From Armatimonadota bacterium (GTDB taxonomy: Bacteria > Armatimonadota > Armatimonadia > Armatimonadales > Capsulimonadaceae): DNA of 52,558 nucleotides. Position 1 is the stretch's first letter. Every line of letters begins with the position of its first letter. Made by a program: the position numbers and the translations under genes. Of this stretch, positions 1 through 8,041 are shown in pieces. Under the pieces are notes generated by a model that had not been told where the DNA came from, made no database searches, and saw only the letters and a program-made list of their open reading frames with translations. Location of the stretch: positions 1 to 52,558 of the forward strand of contig JANXNV010000233.1 of assembly GCA_025353925.1 (NCBI GenBank). Reading direction: 5' to 3'.

Positions 1-369
1 TTTGTTGATTTAGGAGCGGAGCGGCTCGTTGCGGCGGAAAAGCAAGGAGAACGGATTGCCGTTGAAATTAACGGATTGCCGTTGAAATTAACGGATTGCC
101 GTTGAAATTAACGGATTGCCGTTGAAATTAAAGGCTTTTCCGGTCCATCTCAGCTCACGGAACTGGAGCGAGCGATTGGACAGTTTACGCTCTATCAGGC
201 CGTGCTTGCCGAGCGTGAGCCAGACTATGTTTTATATCTAGCGGTCTCCGAAGAAGTGCTTAAAGACGTTTTCCAGGAGCCGCTTGGATAGTTACTTATT
301 GCCAAGGGTTTGACGCGGATCATCGGGTTTGATCCTGCTCGTGAGGAGATTGTTGAATGGATAAAATAG
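1..369 (+). pseudogene. XisH-like protein (fdxN-element excision controlling factor family), 5' truncated by window edge and disrupted
   Basis: Frame 1 reads FVDLGAERLVAAEKQGERIAVEI..., broken by TGA 103-105, TAA 109-111 and TAG 289-291, then resumes ...IAVEIKGFSGPSQLTELERAIGQFTLYQAVLAEREPDYVLYLAVSEEVLKDVFQEPLG*LLIAKGLTRIIGFDPAREEIVEWIK*; overlaps xisI start. Confidence 0.8.
51..130. repeat. Perfect 20-bp tandem repeat (acggattgccgttgaaatta) x4
   Basis: Four identical head-to-tail copies at 51-70, 71-90, 91-110, 111-130. Confidence 0.98.
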
Positions 370-692
370 AACAATACCGACATACTATTGAAGCTGTTTT
401 CAACCGGTATGCCGCTATTCCTTACTCGCTGGGGGATATTGTGTGTGAAACAATCTTTGACCGGGCTCAAGACAAGTATTTGATGATTACACTTGGACGC
501 GACCAAGGCAAGCGAGTTCATTTTGCGGTGGCTCACATTGATATTCGCGATGGCAAGCTATGGATACAGACGGATCGCACTGAAGATGGAGTAACCGGCG
601 ATCTGCTCGCAGCAGGAATCCCGAAGGAAGACATTGTCTTGGCATTCATGTCCGCCGAACGGCGACAGCACACGGAGTTTGCGGTCGCCTGA
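357..692 (+). CDS. xisI: XisI family protein
   Basis: MDKIEQYRHTIEAVFNRYAAIPYSLGDIVCETIFDRAQDKYLMITLGRDQGKRVHF... typical XisI; start overlaps xisH 3' end. Confidence 0.85.
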   Translation: MDKIEQYRHTIEAVFNRYAAIPYSLGDIVCETIFDRAQDKYLMITLGRDQGKRVHFAVAHIDIRDGKLWIQTDRTEDGVTGDLLAAGIPKEDIVLAFMSAERRQHTEFAVA

Positions 693-721
693 CGAGAACT
701 GCTGTTTGGATGCACATGAAA

Positions 722-749
722 AAAGAGCCTGCCGCGCGGCAGGCTCTTT
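722..749 (-). terminator. Intrinsic terminator for the minus-strand gene ending at 758
   Basis: Perfect 28-bp palindrome aaagagcctgccgc/gcggcaggctcttt followed by a T tract on the minus strand. Confidence 0.85.
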
Positions 750-757
750 CGTTTGTC

Positions 758-1234
758 TTAATCGCGGTCGTCATCGCGGTCATGGTGCTTGTTGCCGTGA
801 TGCTTGTTGTTGTCGCAGTTTTGGTTGCTGCTGTTATCGTAATTGCCGTTATTGTAACCGTTATTGTTGTTGTAACCGTAGCCGCTGTTATTGTTGTAAT
901 CGTAGCCGTTGTTGTTATTATTGTAGTTGTTATTGTTCCAGCCGTAGGTGCGGTGGTAACGGCCCCGATTGTCGCTGTTCTGGGACTGGCTGCGGCGGTC
1001 CTTCTCATAGCGGTTGGCCGAGTAGGCCGCCCCGGCGGCCCCCAGGATTGTGGCGGTCTGGTTATGCTTCAGCAGTCCGTATCCGGCGACCGCGGCACCG
1101 ACGGCGGCGAGGTTGCGCCACTGATTCTTTGTGTTCTGGCGGTTGTCGGGCCCGGCAAAAGCTGGAGCGATGCTGGTCAGAGCGAAGGTCGCGAGCAGGC
1201 CGAAAGCGGCGGTGGATTTCGTGTTGAATTTCAT
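758..1234 (-). CDS. Secreted Asn/Tyr/Gly-rich low-complexity protein
   Basis: N-terminal signal peptide MKFNTKSTAAFGLLATFALTSIAPAFA; NNNNYNNNNNGYDYNNNSGYGYNNNNGYNNG tract; terminator directly downstream. Confidence 0.75.
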   Translation of the reverse strand: MKFNTKSTAAFGLLATFALTSIAPAFAGPDNRQNTKNQWRNLAAVGAAVAGYGLLKHNQTATILGAAGAAYSANRYEKDRRSQSQNSDNRGRYHRTYGWNNNNYNNNNNGYDYNNNSGYGYNNNNGYNNGNYDNSSNQNCDNNKHHGNKHHDRDDDRD

Positions 1235-1388
1235 GGTCGTACTGCCTTTCCTAAACGAGAATGGAAACGGGAGCGAGAAATCTTAGCTGTTTCTCTGGAC
1301 GAAGGCACCGGGCAGTTTGTTCCCGGCGGCTGGCAGGATTTTTTGCACCGCCCGCCGAACCAAGCTGAGTGTTAAGGAGAATTGACCC

Positions 1389-2039
1389 ATGACCCGATCC
1401 GCGCTTCTTTCGATAGTTCTACCGCTGCTGATTGCCTCGATCCTGCTTTTGGTGCCGGCGCACGCTGCCGGGACACTGCCAACCCCGTGGAAAAGTGCCG
1501 ATATCGGCACGGTGGGTGTTCCCGGCAGTGCGAGTGTCAAGGCCGGGGTCTGGACCGTCACCGCCTCGGGTGAGGACATCTACGGGACGGCGGACAGTTT
1601 CCGATTCGCGTACCGGCTCCTGCGCGGCGACGGCCAGATCACGGCGCGGGTAGTCTCGTATCAGCGCAAAGATATGTGGACCAAAGTGGGAGTGATGGTG
1701 CGGGCGACGACCGATGCCGGTGCGCCGTTTGCGGATGTTCTGGTGACGCCCGACCACGGGGCCGAATTTCAGTATCGGTCCACAGCGGCTGGGGAGACGC
1801 AGACCACTGATCAGGTGCCGTCACCGACCCCCTACTGGCTGAAGCTGACCCGGGCCGGTTCGCTGCTGACGGGTTACGTCTCCAAAGACGGCATCCGCTG
1901 GGAAGAGCGGGGGAAAGCGACGATCACCCTGGCCCCGGATGTATTGATTGGCCTCTGCGTGACGAGTCACAAAAACGACGTGCTGACCGAGGCGAAAATC
2001 GACTCGGTGTCTGTGAAACAGGTGTCCGCGAAACTGTGA
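1389..2039 (+). CDS. Secreted DUF1349-like (concanavalin-type) protein
   Basis: Signal peptide plus ...DGQITARVVSYQRKDMWTKVGVMVRATTDAGAPFADVLVTPDHGAEFQYR... pattern. Confidence 0.65.
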   Translation: MTRSALLSIVLPLLIASILLLVPAHAAGTLPTPWKSADIGTVGVPGSASVKAGVWTVTASGEDIYGTADSFRFAYRLLRGDGQITARVVSYQRKDMWTKVGVMVRATTDAGAPFADVLVTPDHGAEFQYRSTAAGETQTTDQVPSPTPYWLKLTRAGSLLTGYVSKDGIRWEERGKATITLAPDVLIGLCVTSHKNDVLTEAKIDSVSVKQVSAKL

Positions 2040-2065
2040 GGGATGCAGAGAACAGCGAGTGGTTT

Positions 2066-4873
2066 TCAGGCGGCGCAATCACTTAAATGCCGTGAGTCGC
2101 GCTGACGAGAATGCGGCAGCAAAACCTCAAGCTGTTCGGCGCAGACCGGAGGACTGCACAAATAGCCTTGTATGGCATCGCATCCCAGATCTTCCAGGGC
2201 GGATTTTTGCGCCTCGGTTTCTACCCCTTCGGCAATCACTTCCAAATCCAGAGCATGGGCCATCGCAATCACTGCCCGCACGACCGCCTGATCCTGGCTT
2301 CCCGTTTTGCCGGGGTCGCCGAGGTTTGTAATGAAGCTGCGGTCGACTTTCAGGACATCCAGCGGCAGCTGGCGCAAGTAAGCCAGTGACGAATACCCTG
2401 TACCGAAATCATCGATGGAAACGCGTACCCCTTGTGCCCGGAGCGCACGCAGATGGCGTGCCGCGGCTTCGCCCTGCGTGATCAATGCGCTCTCCGTCAG
2501 CTCCAGTTCAAGAAGGCGCGGGTCAAGTCCCGTACCCGCCAGCGCAGACAGTACCCTGTCCGTCAGATCGTCCGCACCAAGCTGACGGGCGGAAAGGTTG
2601 ACCGCCACGCACATTGGGCGGCCTTCTTTTTCCCAGACGGATGCCTGACGGCAGGCTTCTCGCAGCACCCAGTCTCCTAAAGGACGGATCAGGCCTGTTT
2701 CTTCGGCGAGGGGAATGAAGCGCAGCGGCGGGATCATTCCCTGTGTCGGGTGCAGCCAGCGTACCAGAGCCTCCACGCCAATGATTCGGCAGGTCGCGAG
2801 GTCGATCTGCGGCTGATACTGAAGAGTCAGCTCTTCCCGCTCGATGGCCTGACGCAGTGCATTTTCCATGACCATGCGGTCGCTTGCGGCTTCGGTCAAA
2901 GCGGGCGTGAAAACATGCCAGCCGCTGCGTCCTTCCTCTTTTGCTTTGTACATCGCTAGGTCCGCCGACTTCAGCAGTGTCTCTGCGTCTTCGCCGTCGC
3001 TGGGAAACAAGCTGATCCCGATGCTGGCCGTTACATATAGCTCTTGACCTTCAACCACGACCGGCGGGGTGAGACACGCGAGCAGTCGCTTTGCGGTCTG
3101 CCGCGCGGCGGTCTGCGCCTGACCCTTCCTCACGGTCAGCAGCAGAGTGAACTCATCGCCTCCTATGCGTGCGAGAACGTCGCCGATTTCCAGTACCCCT
3201 TGAAAGCGAGAGGCAATTTCCTGAAGCAATTGATCTCTCGCTGCGTGCCCCATGCTGTCGTTTACGCGTTTGAAGAGATCCAAGTCGACAAACAAGACGG
3301 CAAGCGGCTGGCTCAGGCTGATCGCCGTGGTTAGCTTCTCGTGGAACTGGACCCGGTTTGGGAGGCCGGTCAAGGCGTCGTTGTGCGCCTGCCAGCGAAT
3401 CAAGGCTTCGGACTGCTTCTGACGCGTGATGTCCCGGGCAATGGTCGATGCTCCGATAATTACGCCCGCAGCATCGCGAACCGGCGAAGAACTGACCCAG
3501 ACCTCCACCAGATGCCCCTGCTTGTGACGCCGCGTCGTATCAGGGATTTCGATGGAAAGACCGGCACCAATCCTCTGGCTGATACGCGCACACTCCTCTT
3601 CGCTCCCCGCCGGAAGCAGGCACGATATCTGCTGTCCGAGCATTTCAGCTGCGCTGTAGCCGTACAATTGCTCGGCACCAGGGTTCCAGCTGCTGACCTC
3701 ACCGTTCGCCGACCACCCGATAATGGCTTCCTGGGTCGAGTGGACAATCGCCGCCAAACGGTTCATGTCCTCTTCCGCCTTCCGCCGAGCCGTGATGTCC
3801 TGCGCGATGACGATTGCTGCAGATTTCCCCGCCCAGTGAAGCGGCAAAGAAGAGATCTCGGTCCAGAGAATTTGGCCGTCGCGTGACCGGTGCCGCCAGG
3901 CGGAGGGGGGGCGAACGCCGTCTGCCGGAGAATAGGGCGGGTAATTCGCGGCCTCCAGCCGCAGCGTCACACGGTCTTCTCCCGGTCGTATGTCTAAAAG
4001 TGTCATGGAGAAGAATTCGGCCTCGCTGAAACCGTAACTGCGGACAGCGGCGCAATTGACCGCTAAAAATTCCAGACTTTCTCGGTCATACACCCACATC
4101 GGATGCGGATTATTTTCGAAAAGCAGGCGGTAGCGTGCTTCGCTCTCGTGTAGGTTTTCCTGTACTCTCTGCACATCACGAACACCGGCGGAGATTCGGT
4201 GCGTGACGGCCAAAGCGATGACGAGGGACAGAGCCAAAATACAAGCCTGAATTGTCCAGACAACGACAACCGTATGCGCGGTCGCCCGATGCTCGGCCTG
4301 CGCCGTGACCCTGCTGTAATCCTCCAGGGCGTTAACAAGCGCATCCAGCTGGATTTCCAGCCGATACCGGGTACCGATTCCCTGCTCTTCCAAAAGCTTT
4401 TGCGCCTGACGGCTGTGCCCCTGCTGCGCGAGGGCAATCGCACGGGCCTCCAGCGGGTTGTAGCCCGCCGTATTCATGAGTGACGCGGCTTCGCACTGCC
4501 GGAGCAGCTTCGTGCTGCCGGGAAGAACCTGCAGACTGGCCTTGAGCTTGTCAAAGCCGCTGTCAGTGGCATCCTGTGCCTCCCACTTGCGCTCACGAGC
4601 GGTGGAGTTTGTGGGATTGTAGACATACCCCAGCGTATAGGAGGCCGTGTCGTGAGAAGAGAGCGCGACATCTTTGGCTAGAGAAACACTGGCATGCACC
4701 TGAGTCTCGGTCCTTTGTGCCCGCCGCGCTCCGGCCTGCATCGCCTCGACAGTCTGGAAATAGCTCAGGAGGCCCAGCAGGATGACCAGAAAAAAACCAC
4801 CTGCGAGCTTATGACCGATGTTCTGATGATCAATCTTCAAGGCTGGATGAGGCAGTGAGGTATTCGAGATCAT
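2066..4873 (-). CDS. PAS-domain GGDEF/EAL cyclic-di-GMP signalling protein with N-terminal membrane sensor
   Basis: ARIGGDEFTLLL (GGDEF), GVEALVRWLHP and DDFGTGYSSLAYLRQLPLDVLKVDRSFI (EAL), PAS-like repeats, two N-terminal TM segments. Confidence 0.95.
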   Translation of the reverse strand: MISNTSLPHPALKIDHQNIGHKLAGGFFLVILLGLLSYFQTVEAMQAGARRAQRTETQVHASVSLAKDVALSSHDTASYTLGYVYNPTNSTARERKWEAQDATDSGFDKLKASLQVLPGSTKLLRQCEAASLMNTAGYNPLEARAIALAQQGHSRQAQKLLEEQGIGTRYRLEIQLDALVNALEDYSRVTAQAEHRATAHTVVVVWTIQACILALSLVIALAVTHRISAGVRDVQRVQENLHESEARYRLLFENNPHPMWVYDRESLEFLAVNCAAVRSYGFSEAEFFSMTLLDIRPGEDRVTLRLEAANYPPYSPADGVRPPSAWRHRSRDGQILWTEISSLPLHWAGKSAAIVIAQDITARRKAEEDMNRLAAIVHSTQEAIIGWSANGEVSSWNPGAEQLYGYSAAEMLGQQISCLLPAGSEEECARISQRIGAGLSIEIPDTTRRHKQGHLVEVWVSSSPVRDAAGVIIGASTIARDITRQKQSEALIRWQAHNDALTGLPNRVQFHEKLTTAISLSQPLAVLFVDLDLFKRVNDSMGHAARDQLLQEIASRFQGVLEIGDVLARIGGDEFTLLLTVRKGQAQTAARQTAKRLLACLTPPVVVEGQELYVTASIGISLFPSDGEDAETLLKSADLAMYKAKEEGRSGWHVFTPALTEAASDRMVMENALRQAIEREELTLQYQPQIDLATCRIIGVEALVRWLHPTQGMIPPLRFIPLAEETGLIRPLGDWVLREACRQASVWEKEGRPMCVAVNLSARQLGADDLTDRVLSALAGTGLDPRLLELELTESALITQGEAAARHLRALRAQGVRVSIDDFGTGYSSLAYLRQLPLDVLKVDRSFITNLGDPGKTGSQDQAVVRAVIAMAHALDLEVIAEGVETEAQKSALEDLGCDAIQGYLCSPPVCAEQLEVLLPHSRQRDSRHLSDCAA

Positions 4874-5107
4874 GCGTGGTCGTGCTTTCTTGACTCTGGG
4901 AGGACGCGCTAATTATTCCTTGTCCTCTGTTAAAAGTTCCACACTTTTATTGTAGGCATAACTCCGATAATACTTCACAGCCTTGAAGTTATTCAACGAT
5001 GCAATAGGGTAAAATAGCCTGCTATCCCGGCGGAGCTGCCTTAAACATCGATTGTCTTCCCGGCACCGCCCTGAGGCCCCGACCCATTTCTTTATCTTAA
5101 AGCCGTT

Positions 5108-5584
5108 CTACCCTAAACGGGCAGTGACTTCCTCCCAGCGCTCCGTATCGAAACGCACCTGCCAGGCGAATGCTTTGCCTTTGCGGTCGTAATAGACTGC
5201 CATCGCCGCTTTCGCCAGATGCCGGGTGTCGGTAGCCAGCAATTCGCTCGCCAGCACAGCGCAGCGCAGGTAGGCGACCGCGTGCCGACCGCTCATACGC
5301 CAGGCCTGGCCTTCGGCCCCCGACTTCTCCATCGCCGACCGGAGTGCTGCGGGAAGAACGGCAGCCGCCGTCCGTGCCGGGACGCGCGGCGTTTTGACCA
5401 CCGCCGGTTTGACGGCCACTGTCTTGACCGCCACAGGTTTGACCGCCGCCAGCTTGACCTTGGCAGCCACCGGAAGCGCGAGGACCGGCTTTTCGGTGCG
5501 TTTCGGGGCTGGCTTCAAGGCAGGCCTCAGCGGCGGGGGATCAAGCGCAAAAAGTGTGGGCTGGTCGATAGGCGTCTTTCTCAT
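5108..5584 (-). CDS. Hypothetical protein, N-terminal QPTLF motif, Lys/Ala/Val/Pro-rich linker, conserved-looking C-terminal domain
   Basis: MRKTPIDQPTLFALDPPP...VKLAAVKPVAVKTVAVKP...; GAGG SD upstream of ATG at 5584; good promoter upstream. Confidence 0.7.
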   Translation of the reverse strand: MRKTPIDQPTLFALDPPPLRPALKPAPKRTEKPVLALPVAAKVKLAAVKPVAVKTVAVKPAVVKTPRVPARTAAAVLPAALRSAMEKSGAEGQAWRMSGRHAVAYLRCAVLASELLATDTRHLAKAAMAVYYDRKGKAFAWQVRFDTERWEEVTARLG

Positions 5585-5618
5585 GGGGTTCCTCGAGTTC
5601 GTCCGTGTGTTTTCCCTT

Positions 5619-5648
5619 AGTATAGCAAACAAATGTTCGCTGTGTCAA
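5619..5648 (-). promoter_or_regulatory. Promoter TTGACA-N18-TATACT with LexA-like palindrome CGAACATTTGTTTG in the spacer
   Basis: Minus strand reads ttgacacagcgaacatttgtttgctatact; -35 revcomp at 5643-5648, -10 revcomp at 5619-5624, box at 5626-5639. Confidence 0.65.
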
Positions 5649-5703
5649 CGGGGTATAACGACAATCACTGATGTTATGCAGTGACGGCGTAGAGCGGAGA
5701 AGA

Positions 5704-5855
5704 CGTGGAACTAAAGTTCTACGCTGTGGGGCGCAGACGCCTAGTTTCGACCTGCGTCGAAAAAGAGGTTAAGATAATAGTGAGTGGTCTTATCCTGTCC
5801 CGGCGCAGGCCGCGACTTGGCGTTTCGCCCCACAGCGGTGGATTTCAATCCCACG
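5704..5855. repeat. Structured intergenic repeat element A
   Basis: Outer hairpins 5704-5723 and 5837-5855, 11-bp inverted arms gctgtggggcg (5723-5733) / cgccccacagc (5826-5836), inner hairpin tttcgac-ctgc-gtcgaaa (5745-5762). Confidence 0.7.
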
Positions 5856-5939
5856 TTCCTCCGGCTCAGGCTTGTCACTGACGCTGACTCAGGAAATCAT
5901 GCTTGCATATCAAACAAAACAATTGGTGAGGAGAAACTT

Positions 5940-6830
5940 ATGGAGCGGCGGCAATTGGGGAAGACTGGGCTGGAAGTCAGCGCACTGGGATTTGGCGGGG
6001 CGGAGATCGGCTATCAGGCCGCTTCTCTCAGCACCGTTGAGCGGCTGCTGGGGAGTGCGCTGGACGCCGGGCTGAACGTTCTAGATACGGCGGAATGCTA
6101 CGCGGGGGGTGAGGAGCTGATCGGGCAGGCCGTGGCGCATCGGCGAGACCACTTCCATCTGTTTACGAAGTGCGGGCACTCTTCGGGCTTTGACGCGCCG
6201 GACTGGGACCTGACGATGCTGGAACAGAGCATCGACCGCAGCCTGAATCGGCTGCAAACCGACCGGGTGGACCTGCTTCAGCTGCATTCCTGCGACGAGT
6301 CCCTGCTGCGGCAGGGGGATGTGATCGCACTGCTGCAAAAGGCCCAAGAGGCGGGCAAGACCCGCTTTATCGGCTACAGCGGTGACGGTGCGGCGGCCCG
6401 GTACGCCGTGGAGTGCGGGGCCTTCGACACTCTCCAAACCTCGCTTTCCGTAGCCGATCAGGAGCCGATCACGCTGACCCTCCCCCTCGCTTTGGAGCGC
6501 GGCCTGGGCGTGATCGCCAAACGCCCGATCGCCAATGCCGTCTGGACCAAATCGACCCTGCCGGAAGACGACTATTCTTACCCCTACTGGGAGCGTCTGC
6601 AGAGACTGGACTACGACTTTTTGAAAACGCCCGAAGCCGCTTCCGTCGCCCTGCGCTTCACTCTGGCGCAGCCTGCCGTGGCGACCGCGATTGTCGGCAC
6701 GCAGAACCCGGATCGCTGGGCACGGAATGCCGCACTTCTCGAAGCGGGGCCGCTTCCGCCGGATGTCATTGCCGCGATCCGCACCCGCTGGCAGGCGATC
6801 GCCGGGCCGGACTGGACCGGGCGCAGATGA
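5940..6830 (+). CDS. Aldo/keto reductase
   Basis: MERRQLGKTGLEVSALGFGGAEIGY...LDTAECYAGGEELIG...; ATG at 5940 preceded by ggtgaggag; the ORF track start 5784 reads through repeat A. Confidence 0.9.
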   Translation: MERRQLGKTGLEVSALGFGGAEIGYQAASLSTVERLLGSALDAGLNVLDTAECYAGGEELIGQAVAHRRDHFHLFTKCGHSSGFDAPDWDLTMLEQSIDRSLNRLQTDRVDLLQLHSCDESLLRQGDVIALLQKAQEAGKTRFIGYSGDGAAARYAVECGAFDTLQTSLSVADQEPITLTLPLALERGLGVIAKRPIANAVWTKSTLPEDDYSYPYWERLQRLDYDFLKTPEAASVALRFTLAQPAVATAIVGTQNPDRWARNAALLEAGPLPPDVIAAIRTRWQAIAGPDWTGRR

Positions 6831-6848
6831 GGGTAGGAGCGCATCACT

Positions 6849-7892
6849 TCACCGCGTCTGGGTCACTTTTTCCAGCCCGCGCGGGCAGTCCGGATCAAAG
6901 CCCTTCAGCGTGGCGAGCCAATAGGTGAAGAGCTGCCCGGCGACGATGTACACCAGCGGGCTGACCCACTCGGGCACAGCGGCGGGGATACGCACCGCCG
7001 TCTCGCTGCCCGCCAGGAACGCCGCATCGTGCGCGAAGCAGATCAGGGCCGGGTGCTGTGCCCGCAGCTTCTCCGCAAGCCGTGCCATAGGCGCGAAGGC
7101 CTTGCCGTCCGGGGCAAAGAGCAGGCAGGGGTAGCCTTTAACGACCTGAGCAATAGGGCCGTGCTGAAAATCCGCCGCCGAGTAGCTTTTGGCGGAGACA
7201 TAGCAGGTTTCGGTCAGCTTCAGGGCCAGCTCCATCGTGGTCGCCTGGTTGAAGCCGCGCCCGAGAATCACGCAGTCCGACATGTCGGCGTACTTTTCGA
7301 CCAGATGGTGTACGGCTTCGTCGAGACCCAGAGACTTCTCCATCGCTTCCGCCGCCCGGCTCAGATGCATCAATCGTTCCGGGTGATTATCGTCAAGTGC
7401 CGCCGAAAGCAGGCCCAGCAGGGCCAGGGACCCGGTGTAGGTTTTGGTCGCAGCGACCCCGACTTCCTCGCCTGCCCCGATCAGCAGGGGGAACTCCGCC
7501 GCCTGCGCCAGCACCGACTCCGGCTCATTCGTGATACAGGCGGTCAAGGCCCCGGTCTCCCGTGCCCGGCGAACCACTTCGGTCACGTCCGGAGCCGCCC
7601 CCGACTGCGAGATACCTAGGACCAGTGCATTCGGTCCCAGATGCGGCACGGCCTCGTACAGCGTGAAGACGGAGGGGGCGGCAAGGGCGACCGGCAGCCC
7701 GTGCTGGATCTCCAGCACATATTTAGCGTACTGGGCCACATTGTTCGAGGTGCCTCGGGCGGCGACAAAGACAAAGACGATCTCGCGCCGCTTAATTTCG
7801 GCGGCCAGTGCTTCGACACGCGGCCATTCCTCACTAATAATCCGGCGCACGACATCCGGCTGCTGCCGGATCTCTTCCAGCATAAAACTCAT
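6849..7892 (-). CDS. SIS-domain sugar isomerase (GlmS isomerase-domain-like)
   Basis: MLEEIRQQPDVVRRII...VAARGTSNNVAQYAKYVLE...GISQSGAAPDVTEVVRRARETGALTACITNEPESVLA. Confidence 0.88.
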   Translation of the reverse strand: MSFMLEEIRQQPDVVRRIISEEWPRVEALAAEIKRREIVFVFVAARGTSNNVAQYAKYVLEIQHGLPVALAAPSVFTLYEAVPHLGPNALVLGISQSGAAPDVTEVVRRARETGALTACITNEPESVLAQAAEFPLLIGAGEEVGVAATKTYTGSLALLGLLSAALDDNHPERLMHLSRAAEAMEKSLGLDEAVHHLVEKYADMSDCVILGRGFNQATTMELALKLTETCYVSAKSYSAADFQHGPIAQVVKGYPCLLFAPDGKAFAPMARLAEKLRAQHPALICFAHDAAFLAGSETAVRIPAAVPEWVSPLVYIVAGQLFTYWLATLKGFDPDCPRGLEKVTQTR

Positions 7893-7977
7893 GGTGATGC
7901 CTTTCCAGAATGCGGGCAGTTCAGAAGACTCTGAGCTTTATTGTAACATAGCCACGCGGGAAAAGCAAGTGCTTTAC

Positions 7978-8007
7978 TTGACAATCGGCGCGGAAATCGG
8001 CCATAAT
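7978..8007 (+). promoter_or_regulatory. Sigma70-like promoter TTGACA-N18-CATAAT
   Basis: ttgaca 7978-7983, cataat 8002-8007, upstream of the oxidoreductase start at 8042. Confidence 0.5.
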
Positions 8008-8041
8008 TAAGCCCTAAAATAACGTCCGCGCATTTGGGAAG

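Noticed and set aside
634-1227. + strand ORF of 197 aa rich in Cys/Arg/Ser
   Set aside because: Another frame artefact of the same low-complexity DNA; no start signal or plausible domain.
710-1375. Long + strand ORF of 221 aa with VVVAVLVAAVIVIAVIVTV hydrophobic tract
   Set aside because: It is the antisense of the GTT/AAC-rich coding tract of the minus-strand Asn-rich secreted protein, which has a signal peptide and terminator; the hydrophobicity comes from reading gtt/att/gta on the opposite strand.
2066-4873. GGDEF/EAL protein as a novelty
   Set aside because: Both motifs are canonical and the architecture (sensor-PAS-GGDEF-EAL) is common; listed as a feature only.
5394-5684. + strand ORF MTTAGLTATVLTATGLTAASLTLAATG
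   Set aside because: Antisense to the VKPVAVKTVAVKP linker of the minus-strand SOS-type gene.
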